DNA from: Intestinirhabdus alba
Lineage (GTDB): Bacteria > Pseudomonadota > Gammaproteobacteria > Enterobacterales > Enterobacteriaceae
DNA length: 64,000 nucleotides
Direction: 5' to 3'
Assembly: GCF_009711095.1 (NCBI RefSeq)
Contig: NZ_WMJZ01000001.1
Coordinates: 275,870-339,869, forward strand
The notes under the pieces were generated by a model. The model was not told where the DNA came from and did no database searches. It saw only the letters and a list, made by a program, of their open reading frames with translations. Below, piece after piece: positions 46,307-57,479 of the stretch. Position numbers and translations under genes: made by a program. Each line of letters opens with the position of its first letter. The stretch's first letter is position 1.

Positions 46307-46643
46307 CGTTTATTTTCTGGAAAATTTTTTATAAAGGAGATAAATTGTTGGCGATCAAAGTAGTGGGATAAAGCTAAATTAGCTATTAATTGATCGGTAT
46401 CGAAAAATACGATTACAACTCTGTAAAAACCTGTTTATTGTATGGGTATTACGGCGTAATATATTTGCAGCATCAATTTGGGTTTTTTATCAACACGTTT
46501 GCAACCTTTCATCATTGATGTTTCTTCGTCCGGGAGAACGCCGGCGATGAGAGCGGGCAAATACATTTCTATTGGGGCATGCGTGTAACCCTGTCCGCCG
46601 GGGTTCACTCTCGGAGTCTTCATGCGATGAGCAAGGAGTCATA

Positions 46644-48212
46644 ATGTTAGATATAGTCGAACTGTCGCGCTTACAGTTTGCCTTGACCGCGATGTACCAC
46701 TTCCTGTTTGTGCCGCTGACGCTCGGTATGGCGTTCCTGCTGGCCATTATGGAAACCATCTACGTTCTTTCCGGCAAACAAATTTATAAAGATATGACCA
46801 AATTCTGGGGCAAGTTGTTTGGCATCAACTTCGCGCTGGGTGTGGCAACCGGTCTGACCATGGAGTTCCAGTTCGGGACTAACTGGTCCTATTACTCCCA
46901 CTACGTCGGCGATATCTTCGGAGCGCCGCTGGCGATCGAAGGTCTGATGGCCTTCTTCCTTGAATCCACCTTTGTGGGGCTTTTCTTCTTCGGCTGGGAT
47001 CGTTTGAGCAAAGTTCAGCACATGGCGGTCACCTGGCTGGTGGCCTTCGGTTCCAACATGTCAGCATTGTGGATCCTCGTCGCCAACGGCTGGATGCAGA
47101 ACCCCATCGCCTCGGATTTCAACTTCGAAACCATGCGTATGGAAATGGTCAGCTTCTCTGAGCTGGTGCTTAACCCGGTCGCTCAGGTGAAGTTCGTACA
47201 CACCGTGGCCTCCGGCTATGTGACCGGTGCCATGTTCATCCTCGGCATCAGCGCTTACTACCTGCTGAAGGGGCGCGATGTCGCCTTTGCCAAACGCTCC
47301 TTTGCCGTCGCCGCCAGCTTCGGTATGGCCGCCGTGCTCTCGGTTATCGTGCTTGGTGATGAATCCGGCTACGAAATGGGCGACGTGCAGAAAACCAAGC
47401 TTGCCGCCATTGAGGCCGAGTGGGAAACCCAGCCGGCTCCAGCCTCCTTTACCCTGTTCGGGATCCCGGACCAGGAGGCGCGCGAGAATAAAATGGCGAT
47501 TCAGATCCCCTATGCGCTGGGCATCATCGCCACACGCTCCGTGGATACGCCGGTCACCGGTCTGAAAGAGCTGATGACGCAGCACGAAGAGCGCATCCGT
47601 AACGGGATGAAGGCGTACGCGCTGCTCGAACAGCTGCGCACCGGTTCCGACGATCCGGCGCTACGCGAGCAGTTCGACAGCATGAAAAAAGATCTGGGCT
47701 ATGGCCTGCTGCTGAAGCGCTATACGCCGAATATCACCGATGCGACCGAAGCGCAGATCCAGCAGGCGACGAAAGACTCCATCCCGCGCGTCGCGCCGCT
47801 CTATTTCGCGTTCCGCATCATGGTGGCGTGCGGCGTCCTGCTGCTGGCGATTATCGCGCTCTCCTTCTGGAGCGTGATCCGTAACCGCATCGGCGAGAAA
47901 AAATGGTTGCTGCGCGCCGCGCTGTACGGTATTCCCCTGCCGTGGATTGCCGTCGAGGCGGGCTGGTTCGTCGCCGAGTATGGGCGTCAGCCCTGGGCCA
48001 TCGGCGAGGTGCTGCCTACCGCCGTGGCGAACTCAACGCTGACGGTCGGCGATCTGCTGTTCTCGATGATCCTGATCTGCGGCCTTTACACCCTGTTCCT
48101 GGTGGCGGAGCTGTTCCTGATGTTTAAGTTCGCCCGCCTTGGCCCCAGCAGCCTGAAAACCGGTCGCTATCACTTTGAGTCGCCCACCGCGGCCTCTCAG
48201 CCGGCACGCTAA
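46644..48212 (+). CDS. cydA: Cytochrome bd-I ubiquinol oxidase subunit I
   Basis: CydA holds hemes b558, b595 and d and the quinol-oxidation Q-loop of the high-affinity, non-pumping terminal oxidase. The protein is 522 residues when started at 46644 ([20 protein letters not shown]), as in E. coli; the open frame 24 codons upstream is not homologous. His19 is the b595/d-side ligand. The proton-path/heme region [20 protein letters not shown] and [20 protein letters not shown] (with His186) are present. The GRQPW motif of the quinol site lies near residue 450. cydB follows after 15 bases. Confidence 0.98.
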   Translation: MLDIVELSRLQFALTAMYHFLFVPLTLGMAFLLAIMETIYVLSGKQIYKDMTKFWGKLFGINFALGVATGLTMEFQFGTNWSYYSHYVGDIFGAPLAIEGLMAFFLESTFVGLFFFGWDRLSKVQHMAVTWLVAFGSNMSALWILVANGWMQNPIASDFNFETMRMEMVSFSELVLNPVAQVKFVHTVASGYVTGAMFILGISAYYLLKGRDVAFAKRSFAVAASFGMAAVLSVIVLGDESGYEMGDVQKTKLAAIEAEWETQPAPASFTLFGIPDQEARENKMAIQIPYALGIIATRSVDTPVTGLKELMTQHEERIRNGMKAYALLEQLRTGSDDPALREQFDSMKKDLGYGLLLKRYTPNITDATEAQIQQATKDSIPRVAPLYFAFRIMVACGVLLLAIIALSFWSVIRNRIGEKKWLLRAALYGIPLPWIAVEAGWFVAEYGRQPWAIGEVLPTAVANSTLTVGDLLFSMILICGLYTLFLVAELFLMFKFARLGPSSLKTGRYHFESPTAASQPAR

Positions 48213-48227
48213 GACAGGAGTCGTCAA

Positions 48228-49367
48228 ATGATCGATTATGAAGTTTTACGTTTTATCTGGTGGCTGCTGGTTGGCATTCTGCTGATTGGCTTTGCGATCA
48301 CCGATGGATTCGACATGGGGGTGGGGATGCTCACCCGCGTTCTCGGACGTAGTGACACCGAGCGTCGGATTATGATTAACAGCATCGCCCCCCACTGGGA
48401 CGGTAACCAGGTGTGGCTGATCACCGCCGGCGGCGCGCTGTTCGCCGCCTGGCCGACGGTTTACGCCGCCGCGTTTTCCGGCTTCTATATGGCGATGATC
48501 CTCGTGCTGGCCTCGCTATTCTTCCGGCCGGTGGGCTTTGACTACCGCTCGAAGATCGAAGAGAGCCGCTGGCGCAATATGTGGGACTGGGGCATCTTCA
48601 TTGGCAGCTTTGTGCCGCCGCTGGTGATCGGCGTGGCCTTCGGCAACCTGCTGCAGGGTGTTCCCTTCCATATTGACGGGGATCTGCGCCTCTACTATAC
48701 CGGCAACTTCTTCCAGCTGCTGAACCCGTTCGGCCTGCTGGCGGGCGTGGTGAGCGTGGCGATGATTGTGACCCAGGGGGCAACATATCTGCAGATGCGT
48801 ACCGTGGGCGAGCTGCAGCTGCGCGTTCGCGCAACCTCGCAGATTGCGGCGCTGGTGACGCTGGTCTGCTTCGCGCTGGCGGGCGTCTGGGTGGTGTACG
48901 GCATTGACGGTTACGTCGTGACCTCCGTATTGGACCATCGTGCCGCCTCTAATCCGCTGAATAAAGAGGTAGTCCGCGAGGCCGGGGCGTGGCTGACGAA
49001 CTTCAACTGTACGCCGGTGCTGTGGCTGATCCCGGCGCTCGGCGTGGTGCTGCCGCTGCTGACGATGCTTACTTCGCGGATGGAAAAAGGGGCCCTGGCC
49101 TTCCTGTTCTCCTCGCTGACCCTGGCCTGCATTATTCTGACCGCCGGTATTGCGATGTTCCCGTTCGTGATGCCCTCCAGCACCATGATGAACGCCAGCC
49201 TGACCATGTGGGATGCCACCTCCACCCAGCGAACTCTGAATGTGATGACCTGGGTTGCCGCGGTGCTGGTGCCGATCATTCTGCTCTATACCGGCTGGTG
49301 TTACTGGAAGATGTTTGGCCGCATCACTAAAGAACATATTGAAAGCAATACTCACTCTCTGTACTAA
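48228..49367 (+). CDS. cydB: Cytochrome bd-I ubiquinol oxidase subunit II
   Basis: CydB is the non-heme-binding partner of CydA with nine membrane helices. The protein is 379 residues and starts MIDYEVLRFIWWLLVGILLI. The conserved FAITDGFDMGVGML and IAPHWDGNQVWLITAGGALF are present. It completes the bd-I core and lies 15 bases upstream of the small subunit gene cydX. Confidence 0.98.
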   Translation: MIDYEVLRFIWWLLVGILLIGFAITDGFDMGVGMLTRVLGRSDTERRIMINSIAPHWDGNQVWLITAGGALFAAWPTVYAAAFSGFYMAMILVLASLFFRPVGFDYRSKIEESRWRNMWDWGIFIGSFVPPLVIGVAFGNLLQGVPFHIDGDLRLYYTGNFFQLLNPFGLLAGVVSVAMIVTQGATYLQMRTVGELQLRVRATSQIAALVTLVCFALAGVWVVYGIDGYVVTSVLDHRAASNPLNKEVVREAGAWLTNFNCTPVLWLIPALGVVLPLLTMLTSRMEKGALAFLFSSLTLACIILTAGIAMFPFVMPSSTMMNASLTMWDATSTQRTLNVMTWVAAVLVPIILLYTGWCYWKMFGRITKEHIESNTHSLY

Positions 49368-49382
49368 GGAAGGAGCTAAATT

Positions 49383-49496
49383 ATGTGGTATTTCGCCTGG
49401 ATTCTGGGAACGCTTCTTGCCTGTGCATTCGGAATTATTACAGCGCTGGCGCTGGAGCATGTCGAAGCAGGTAAGGCCGGCCAGGAAGAGCACTGA
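49383..49496 (+). CDS. cydX: Cytochrome bd-I small subunit CydX (37 aa)
   Basis: This 37-residue single-pass peptide stabilises the heme d site of cytochrome bd-I. It starts MWYFAWILGTLLACAFGIIT and ends KAGQEEH. It is nearly identical to E. coli CydX by recall. AAGGAGCTAAATT provides the ribosome-binding site, 15 bases after cydB. It is too short for most gene callers. Confidence 0.96.
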   Translation: MWYFAWILGTLLACAFGIITALALEHVEAGKAGQEEH

Positions 49497-49601
49497 CGCA
49501 GAACGGTCGCCGTGATGCCGGGGGCATCTCGGCGACCCGCCGACCCCTTTCCCGGCGCTTGCTCAGGTAAGCGCCGGGTTTGTCTGCCTGGAGGTTGTAG
49601 A

Positions 49602-49883
49602 ATGAACTCTCTTTATCAGATTATGGACAGGCGCTCGCTGAGGGCGCTCTCCCTGGTCATGGCGCTACTGTTAGCAGGTTGTATGTTTTGGGACCCGGCG
49701 CGCTTTGCCGCCCGCTCCAGCGGGCTGGAAATCTGGCACGGTTTGCTGCTGATGTGGGCGGTCTGTGCCGGGGTGATTCACGGCGTTGGATTTCGCCCGC
49801 ATACGGCGCTCTGGCAGGGGATTTTTTCGCCGCTGCTGGCCGATATTGTGCTGTGCGTTGGCCTATTTTATTTCTTCTTTTGA
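49602..49883 (+). CDS. ybgE: Cyd operon protein YbgE
   Basis: This 93-residue membrane protein is encoded in the cyd operon of enterobacteria; its role is not known. I start it at 49602 (MNSLYQIMDRRSLRALSLVM), as the open frame 30 codons upstream lacks homology. Three hydrophobic segments are visible: LSLVMALLLAGCMFWD, GLLLMWAVCAGVIHGVGF and FSPLLADIVLCVGLFYFFF. The site GGAGGTTG precedes the start. Confidence 0.92.
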   Translation: MNSLYQIMDRRSLRALSLVMALLLAGCMFWDPARFAARSSGLEIWHGLLLMWAVCAGVIHGVGFRPHTALWQGIFSPLLADIVLCVGLFYFFF

Positions 49884-50152
49884 ATAGGAATTCTCCTTAA
49901 AAAGTCAGGGCCAGGGCAGGCTTATAAATTTTTACTCTCCCTTAACTTCCTCCCATTCCCAAGCTTCACTACCGCGCGTATAGTAGCAGCGATCAGAAGT
50001 ACCTTTGTTGCCTTACCGGGATGTAAAGTGAATACAACGCGCTGTGTAATATCATCTATGCTGCCTTCTGGCGTTAAGGCCGGCTATGCTTCGTATTTGC
50101 GAAAGCCGAATGGCCGGATTAAATCAGTAAAGCCAACGAAGAGGCAGCATAA

Positions 50153-51246
<1,094 letters not shown>

Positions 51247-51249
51247 ACC

Positions 51250-51678
51250 ATGGCCAGATTGCGCGGGCGGAATCGTCGCGACCTTAAGTCTGAAATCAAT
51301 ATCGTCCCGCTGCTGGACGTACTGCTGGTGCTGCTGTTGATCTTTATGGCAACGGCACCCATTATCACCCAGAGCGTGGAGGTCGATCTGCCGGATGCGA
51401 CCGAATCGCAGGCGGTCAGCAGTAATGACAACCCGCCGGTGATCGTTGAAGTTTCCGGCGTGGGGCAGTACAGCGTGGTAGTGGAGAAGGATCGCATGGA
51501 GCAGCTGCCGCCGGAACAGGTTGTTGCGGAAGCGAAAAGCCGTCTTCAGGCTAATCCGAAAACAGTCTTCTTAATCGGTGGTGCAAAAGATGTGCCTTAC
51601 GATGAAATCATTAAAGCGCTGAACCTGTTACATAGCGCGGGTGTGAAGTCGGTCGGCCTGATGACGCAGCCGATTTAA
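51250..51678 (+). CDS. tolR: Tol-Pal energising channel subunit TolR
   Basis: TolR is the ExbD/MotB-type partner of TolQ. The protein is 142 residues, with one membrane helix (about 19-40). Asp23 in PLLDVLLVLLLIFM is the proton-carrying residue. The periplasmic dimer domain includes the late GGAKDVPYDEIIKALNLLHS. It is between tolQ and tolA in one operon. Confidence 0.97.
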   Translation: MARLRGRNRRDLKSEINIVPLLDVLLVLLLIFMATAPIITQSVEVDLPDATESQAVSSNDNPPVIVEVSGVGQYSVVVEKDRMEQLPPEQVVAEAKSRLQANPKTVFLIGGAKDVPYDEIIKALNLLHSAGVKSVGLMTQPI

Positions 51679-51717
51679 ACATCTGCTTAGCAGGTTACGA
51701 GTTTTTGGGAACCGAGA

Positions 51718-53277
51718 GTGTCAAAGGCAACCGAACAAAATAATAAACTCAGGCGGGCGATAATCATCTCTGCGGTATTGCATATCATACTGTTTGCGGT
51801 GCTGATCTGGAGTTCGTTCGATGAGCATATCGAAGCGTCAGGGGGGGGCGGAGGCTCCGCCATCGACGCCGTGATGGTGGATCCCGGCGCGGTCGTACAA
51901 AACTACAATCGCCAACAGCAGCAGCAGGCAAGCGCGAAGCGCGCGCAGGAGCAGCGTGAAAAACAGGCGCAGCAGCAGGCTGAAGAGCTGCGTGAAAAGC
52001 AGGCCGCCGAACAGGAGCGTCTGAAGCAACTGGAGAAAGAGCGTTTGCAGGCGCAGGAGGCGGCGCAAAAGGCGCAGGAGCAGCAACAGCGGGCTGAGGC
52101 CGAAGCGGCTAAAGCCGCCGCCGAGGCGCAGAAGAAAGCGGAAGCCGAAGCGGCCAAAGCCGCCGCCGAGGCGCAGAAGAAAGCGGAGGCCGAGGCGGCC
52201 AAAGCCGCCGCCGAGGCGAAGAAGAAAGCGGAGGCCGAGGCGGCCAAAGCCGCCGCCGAGGCGAAGAAGAAAGCGGAGGCCGAGGCGGCCAAAGCCGCCG
52301 CCGAGGCGAAGAAGAAAGCGGAGGCCGAGGCGGCCAAAGCCGCCGCCGAGGCGAAGAAGAAAGCGGAGGCCGAGGCGGCCAAAGCCGCCGCCGAGGCGAA
52401 GAAGAAAGCGGAGGCCGAGGCGGCCAAAGCCGCCGCCGAGGCGAAGAAGAAAGCGGAGGCCGAGGCGGCCAAAGCCGCCGCCGAGGCGAAGAAGAAAGCG
52501 GAGGCCGAGGCGGCCAAAGCCGCCGCCGAGGCGAAGAAGAAAGCGGAGGCCGAGGCGGCCAAAGCCGCCGCCGAGGCGAAGAAGAAAGCGGAGGCCGAGG
52601 CGGCCAAAGCCGCCGCCGAGGCGAAGAAGAAAGCGGAGGCCGAGGCGGCCAAAGCCGCCGCCGAGGCGAAGAAGAAAGCGGAGGCCGAGGCGGCCAAAGC
52701 CGCCGCCGAGGCGAAGAAGAAAGCGGAGGCCGAGGCGGCCAAAGCCGCCGCCGAGGCGAAGAAGAAAGCGGAGGCCGAGGCGGCCAAAGCCGCCGCCGAG
52801 GCGAAGAAGAAAGCGGCCGCTGATAAGGCAGCCGCTGAAAAAGCCGCAGCGGCGAAGAAGGCTGCCGCAGAGAAAGCCGCCGCATCGGACGTTGATGATC
52901 TCTTCGGCGATCTCAGCTCCGGTAAGAATGCACCGAAAACGGGGGTCGGAACGCAAGGGAACAATGCTTCGCCTGCCGGGAGTGGTAATACTAAAAACAG
53001 TGGCGCATCGGGCGCTGATATCAACTCTTATAAGGATCAGGTTCGGGCGGCTATCGTCAGTAAGCTTAACGATAAATCGCTCTATGCAGGGAAGATTTGT
53101 CGGCTGCATATCCAGCTGGCACCCGATGGACGGGTACTGGACGTTGAATCGAAAGGGGGAGATGCTGCGCTATGTCAGGCCGCGCTGGCGGCGGTTAAGC
53201 AGGCGAAGTTTCCAAAGCCACCAAGTCAGGCGGTGTATGAAGTGTTTAAGGACGCATCTCTGAACTTTACCCCTTAA
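51718..53277 (+). CDS. tolA: TolA, with expanded domain II repeat array
   Basis: TolA links the TolQR motor to Pal and TolB across the periplasm and is a receptor for colicins and filamentous phage. It starts with GTG at 51718 (SKATEQNNKLRRAIIISAVL), as in E. coli. Domain I is the N-terminal anchor helix (about 14-34). Domain II is a long Ala/Lys/Glu helix from about 60 to 395. Domain III (about 410-519, with CRLHIQLAPDGRVLDVESKG and a Cys pair) binds Pal or TolB partners. The protein is 519 residues versus about 421 in E. coli; the extra length is the 45-bp repeat array at 52096-52815. Confidence 0.97.
   Translation: MSKATEQNNKLRRAIIISAVLHIILFAVLIWSSFDEHIEASGGGGGSAIDAVMVDPGAVVQNYNRQQQQQASAKRAQEQREKQAQQQAEELREKQAAEQERLKQLEKERLQAQEAAQKAQEQQQRAEAEAAKAAAEAQKKAEAEAAKAAAEAQKKAEAEAAKAAAEAKKKAEAEAAKAAAEAKKKAEAEAAKAAAEAKKKAEAEAAKAAAEAKKKAEAEAAKAAAEAKKKAEAEAAKAAAEAKKKAEAEAAKAAAEAKKKAEAEAAKAAAEAKKKAEAEAAKAAAEAKKKAEAEAAKAAAEAKKKAEAEAAKAAAEAKKKAEAEAAKAAAEAKKKAEAEAAKAAAEAKKKAEAEAAKAAAEAKKKAAADKAAAEKAAAAKKAAAEKAAASDVDDLFGDLSSGKNAPKTGVGTQGNNASPAGSGNTKNSGASGADINSYKDQVRAAIVSKLNDKSLYAGKICRLHIQLAPDGRVLDVESKGGDAALCQAALAAVKQAKFPKPPSQAVYEVFKDASLNFTP
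52096..52815 (+). repeat. 45-bp tandem repeat in tolA, 16 units
   Basis: The 15-residue unit EAEAAKAAAEAKKKA is repeated 16 times. Units 3-16 (52186-52815) are identical base for base by eye; units 1 and 2 differ at a few bases and carry Gln instead of Lys. Such identity shows recent expansion or homogenisation by slippage or recombination. Confidence 0.95.
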
Positions 53278-53408
53278 ATGACACTTTCCCTGCTACGGCG
53301 GGGATAGTCATCTACGATTGTCGCTGAGTTCTGGTCGTTTTATGTATATTGATTTGTTAATAATCTGCTAAATTATCGCGGGCTTATCGCCTGGATAAGG
53401 GAGAGACA

Positions 53409-54701
53409 ATGAAGCAGGCATTACGAGTTACATTGGGTTTTTTGATGCTGTGGGCGACAGCGCTGCACGCGACGGTCAGTATTGATATTACTGACTGGAA
53501 CGACTCGGCGCGCCCCATCGGCGTTGTGCCGTTCCAGTGGGCGGGGCCGGGTGCCGCGCCTGAAGATATCGGCGGTATCGTGAGCGCGGATCTGCGCAAC
53601 AGCGGTAAATTTAACCCGCTGGACCGCGCTCGTCTGCCGCAGCAGCCGGGCACCGCTCAGGAGGTGCAGCCTGCCGTATGGTCAGCGCTGGGCATCGACG
53701 CCGTGGTGGTCGGGCAGGTAACGCCGAATCCGGACGGCTCTTACAGCGTGGCGTATCAGCTGGTTGATACCGGCGGCGCGCCGGGTACGGTACTGGCGAA
53801 GAATACCTATAAAGTGAACAAGCAGTGGCTGCGCTATGCGGGTCATACCGCCAGCGACGAAGTGTTTGAGAAGCTGACCGGCATTAAGGGCGCGTTCCGC
53901 ACCCGCATCGCCTACGTGGTGCAGACTAACGGCGGCCAGTTCCCCTACGAGCTGCACGTTTCCGACTACGACGGCTACAACCCGTTCGTGGTGCATCGTT
54001 CCTCGCAGCCGCTGATGTCGCCGGCATGGTCCCCGGACGGCGCAAAGCTGGCCTATGTCACCTTTGAGAGCGGGCGTTCCGCGCTGGTGATCCAGACCCT
54101 GTCCAACGGCGCGGTGCGTCAGGTGGCCTCGTTCCCGCGTCATAACGGCGCGCCGGCGTTCTCCCCCGACGGCAGCAAGCTGGCGTTCGCCCTGTCTAAA
54201 ACCGGCAGCCTGAACCTGTATGTGATGGATATCGCCTCCGGGCAAATTCGTCAGATAACCGACGGGCGCAGCAACAACACCGAACCAACCTGGTTCCCGG
54301 ACAGCCAGAATCTGGCCTTTACCTCTGACCAGGCCGGTCGTCCACAGGTGTATAAAGTGAACGTTAACGGCGGCGCGGCGCAGCGTATTACCTGGGAGGG
54401 TTCGCAGAATCAGGATGCTGACATCAGCAGCGACGGTAAATTTATGGTAATGGTCAGCACCAACGGCGGTCAGCAGCACATTGCCAAACAAGATCTGGTA
54501 ACGGGGGGCGTACAGGTTCTGTCGTCAACCTTCCTGGATGAAACGCCAAGTGTGGCACCCAACGGCACTATGGTTATCTACAGCTCTTCTCAGGGGATGG
54601 GATCCGTGCTGAATCTGGTTTCTACAGATGGGCGTTTCAAAGCGCGTCTTCCGGCAACCGATGGACAGGTTAAATCGCCTGCCTGGTCGCCGTATCTGTG
54701 A
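53409..54701 (+). CDS. tolB: Periplasmic beta-propeller protein TolB
   Basis: TolB is a periplasmic protein that binds Pal and is displaced by TolA. The protein is 430 residues with a signal peptide cut near LHA-TV (about residue 22). The N-terminal alpha/beta domain is followed by a six-bladed propeller. Blade motifs such as [40 protein letters not shown] and [20 protein letters not shown] are visible. A 130-base gap after tolA probably carries its own promoter, as in E. coli. Confidence 0.98.
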   Translation: MKQALRVTLGFLMLWATALHATVSIDITDWNDSARPIGVVPFQWAGPGAAPEDIGGIVSADLRNSGKFNPLDRARLPQQPGTAQEVQPAVWSALGIDAVVVGQVTPNPDGSYSVAYQLVDTGGAPGTVLAKNTYKVNKQWLRYAGHTASDEVFEKLTGIKGAFRTRIAYVVQTNGGQFPYELHVSDYDGYNPFVVHRSSQPLMSPAWSPDGAKLAYVTFESGRSALVIQTLSNGAVRQVASFPRHNGAPAFSPDGSKLAFALSKTGSLNLYVMDIASGQIRQITDGRSNNTEPTWFPDSQNLAFTSDQAGRPQVYKVNVNGGAAQRITWEGSQNQDADISSDGKFMVMVSTNGGQQHIAKQDLVTGGVQVLSSTFLDETPSVAPNGTMVIYSSSQGMGSVLNLVSTDGRFKARLPATDGQVKSPAWSPYL

Positions 54702-54711
54702 TAATAATTAA

Positions 54712-55269
<558 letters not shown>

Positions 55270-55278
55270 GAGAATGGC

Positions 55279-56067
55279 ATGAGCAGTAACTTCAGACATC
55301 ATCTGTTGGGTCTGTCGTTACTGATTGGCATAGCGGCCCCCTGGGCCGCTTTTGCAGAGGCGCCAATCAGTAGTGTCGGCTCAGGCTCGGTCGAAGACCG
55401 CGTCACTCAACTTGAACGCATTTCTAATGCCCACAGTCAGCTTTTAACTCAGCTCCAGCAGCAGCTCACCGATAACCAGTCCGATATTGATTCCCTGCGC
55501 GGCCAGATTCAGGAAAATCAGTATCAGCTGAATCAGGTGATTGAGCGCCAGAAGCAGATCCTGCAGCAGATGGAGAGCCTGGGCAACGGCGGATCGACGG
55601 CGGTGCCGCCTGCGGACGCAAGCGGGGCGGCGACAGGCTCAACGTCAGCGCCGGCAGCGGGCGGGGCAACGAGCAGCGCGCCGGTGCAAAGCGGTGACGC
55701 CAACAGCGACTACAATGCGGCTATCGCACTGGTGCAGGACAAGTCCCGCCAGGACGACGCCCTGGTGGCCTTTCAGAATTTCATCAAGAAGTACCCTGAT
55801 TCAACCTATCAGCCAAACGCCAACTACTGGCTCGGCCAGCTGAACTACAATAAGGGGAAAAAAGATGATGCGGCGTACTATTTCGCCTCGGTGGTGAAGA
55901 ACTACCCGAAATCGCCGAAGGCCGCGGACGCGATGTTTAAAGTCGGCGTTATTATGCAGGACAAAGGCGATGTCGCGAAAGCGAAAGCAGTCTATCAGCA
56001 GGTTATCGCCAAATATCCCGGCACCGACGGTGCCAGGCAGGCGCAAAAACGCCTTGGCGCGCTGTAA
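55279..56067 (+). CDS. cpoB: Cell-division coordinator CpoB
   Basis: CpoB (YbgF) coordinates outer-membrane constriction with PBP1B-driven peptidoglycan synthesis through TolA. The protein is 262 residues. A signal peptide is cut near AFA-EA (about residue 26). A trimerising coiled coil at about 40-95 (VEDRVTQLERISNAHSQLLT) is followed by a Ser/Ala/Gly linker and TPR repeats at about 140-262 (YWLGQLNYNKGKKDDAAYYF). It is the last gene of the tol-pal set and is followed by the tRNA cluster. Confidence 0.97.
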   Translation: MSSNFRHHLLGLSLLIGIAAPWAAFAEAPISSVGSGSVEDRVTQLERISNAHSQLLTQLQQQLTDNQSDIDSLRGQIQENQYQLNQVIERQKQILQQMESLGNGGSTAVPPADASGAATGSTSAPAAGGATSSAPVQSGDANSDYNAAIALVQDKSRQDDALVAFQNFIKKYPDSTYQPNANYWLGQLNYNKGKKDDAAYYFASVVKNYPKSPKAADAMFKVGVIMQDKGDVAKAKAVYQQVIAKYPGTDGARQAQKRLGAL

Positions 56068-56231
56068 CGTTCAGCATGCGACCAGGAAACGTATTATTTC
56101 TGGTCGCGTCGTGTGATTCCTGGGCAGTTAAGCGATCTGCATCAAAATTTTTGTTGCGCTGAAATCTTAAATCAGTAATATATGCCGCCGTTGCCACGGG
56201 ATATCGCGCTCCCCGAAAGCAGCATAAAAAT

Positions 56232-56307
56232 GGGTCGTTAGCTCAGTTGGTAGAGCAGTTGACTTTTAATCAATTGGTCGCAGGTTCGAATCCTGCACGA
56301 CCCACCA
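56232..56307 (+). tRNA. tRNA-Lys (anticodon TTT), copy 1
   Basis: The 76-base sequence folds as a standard cloverleaf with anticodon loop CTTTTAA, TTCGAAT in the T loop and an encoded CCA end. The acceptor stem GGGTCGT pairs with ACGACCC. It is identical to the other three Lys copies in the cluster. Confidence 0.98.
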
Positions 56308-56438
56308 TTTTTTCAGGCAGAAATGAGAACAGCGTGTAAAGGATAACGTTACATCCGTAGCGGCGCTCTATAGAGGCGTATCCGACCACTCTGCAGGTTC
56401 TGTTGGTTAAATTGGAAGCGGTTTTCCAGCGTAGTATC

Positions 56439-56514
56439 GGGTGATTAGCTCAGCTGGGAGAGCACCTCCCTGACAAGGAGGGGGTCGGCGGTTCGATCCC
56501 GTCATCACCCACCA
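56439..56514 (+). tRNA. tRNA-Val (anticodon GAC)
   Basis: The 76-base sequence has acceptor stem GGGTGAT/ATCACCC, anticodon loop CTGACAA, the T-loop TTCGATC and an encoded CCA. The next tRNA-Lys starts only 2 bases later. Confidence 0.97.
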
Positions 56515-56516
56515 CC

Positions 56517-56592
56517 GGGTCGTTAGCTCAGTTGGTAGAGCAGTTGACTTTTAATCAATTGGTCGCAGGTTCGAATCCTGCACGACCCACCA
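56517..56592 (+). tRNA. tRNA-Lys (anticodon TTT), copy 2
   Basis: Same sequence as copy 1, following the tRNA-Val by 2 bases, so both come from one precursor. Confidence 0.98.
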
Positions 56593-56699
56593 TGCTTCAG
56601 ATAAAAGAGAGTTCAGGTGTGAAGAGAGCGAGGCAGGTTCAGCTCCGTTCTGTGTGACCCACCGTTGCCTGACCAGGCAAAGCAGTAAAATCCCGCAAG

Positions 56700-56775
56700 G
56701 GGTCGTTAGCTCAGTTGGTAGAGCAGTTGACTTTTAATCAATTGGTCGCAGGTTCGAATCCTGCACGACCCACCA
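56700..56775 (+). tRNA. tRNA-Lys (anticodon TTT), copy 3
   Basis: Same sequence as copy 1. The spacer before it (GCAAAGCAGTAAAATCCC) is similar to the spacer before copy 4, so the tRNA-plus-spacer unit was duplicated. Confidence 0.98.
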
Positions 56776-56876
56776 TTCTTCGGATAATGGCGACTTCAGG
56801 CGTGAGGCAAGCGAGAACGGTTCAGCTTCTGTGTAAACCAGCGTTACTGAACGGACAAAGCAGTAAATCCCATAAG

Positions 56877-56952
56877 GGGTCGTTAGCTCAGTTGGTAGAG
56901 CAGTTGACTTTTAATCAATTGGTCGCAGGTTCGAATCCTGCACGACCCACCA
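56877..56952 (+). tRNA. tRNA-Lys (anticodon TTT), copy 4
   Basis: Same sequence as copy 1. It is the last tRNA of the cluster and is followed at once by a terminator. E. coli has seven tRNA genes at this locus; five are present here. Confidence 0.98.
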
Positions 56953-56956
56953 GTGT

Positions 56957-56983
56957 AAAAAGGCACCCTAAAGGTGCCTTTTT
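56957..56983 (+). terminator. Terminator of the tRNA operon
   Basis: AAAAAGGCACC and GGTGCCTTTTT form a perfect stem with a 5-base loop and a T run, 5 bases after the CCA end of the last tRNA. Confidence 0.92.
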
Positions 56984-57003
56984 GCTATCTGCGATATTAA
57001 TGA

Positions 57004-57165
57004 TTCGACAAAATTGTCGGGAACAATTTTGCCCGGCGCGGCAGCGCTGGCCCGCAGGGCGAGTCTCAGGAGGAGACGAGGCAGCCTGCAGCAGGTTCGG
57101 GTCGAACGAAGTGAGACAACGGAGCCGCCTGCGGCGACGGCCCGCAGGGCGAGCACGAGCACCGA
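57004..57165 (+). repeat. Fragment related to the mosaic intergenic repeat
   Basis: This GC-rich piece contains CGACAAAATTGTCGGGAACA, then GGCCCGCAGGGCGAGTCTCA and GGAGACGAG, modules seen in the middle of copies A and D. The terminal TATACCC and GACGGGTATA sequences are absent. A second GGCCCGCAGGGCGAG occurs near 57138, so the module is itself repeated. The next 300 bases (57166-57479) become AT-rich and contain no gene that I can support. Confidence 0.7.
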
Positions 57166-57479
57166 CCTAAAAGGCGCTTGCGACGCCTTTGGCGCTCCAT
57201 ACCTTTCAACGATGACGTTTTCCGGTTTATTTCATCTGGCCCATTGCCCCTATAGACGCCTTTGCCGATCCATCCATCACGCCACTTCTGACAAACTAAA
57301 CGGCAACATGCCCCGCCGCAGGTGGAGACAATATAAAAGCAAGCGTTTTTTTTTTATGGTATTTCCGCTTTGTTTAATATACAAAACAAAATTAATTTAA
57401 CTTAGCCACAAAAATGCTTTAATATGTCTTTTCGTTAAATATGAAAAACATCCGGCGGGCCGCGCGGTCATTTATTTGC

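Larger units (their letters stand above)
45718..46643. promoter_or_regulatory. Fimbrial operon end to cydA: repeat and cyd promoter region
   Basis: No gene is supported in these 926 bases. They contain an AT-rich stretch around 45900-46000, an inverted copy of the mosaic repeat (46058-46192) and the AT-rich cydA promoter region. An FNR site lies at 46293-46306. In E. coli several cyd promoters and ArcA sites occupy the equivalent region; ArcA sites were not resolved here. AAGGAGTCATA immediately precedes the cydA start. Confidence 0.65.

Noticed and set aside
51838..53109. Long minus-strand frames of 258-423 codons opposite tolA
   Set aside because: They are antisense readings of the 45-bp repeat array; their repeats are only the mirror of the TolA repeats.
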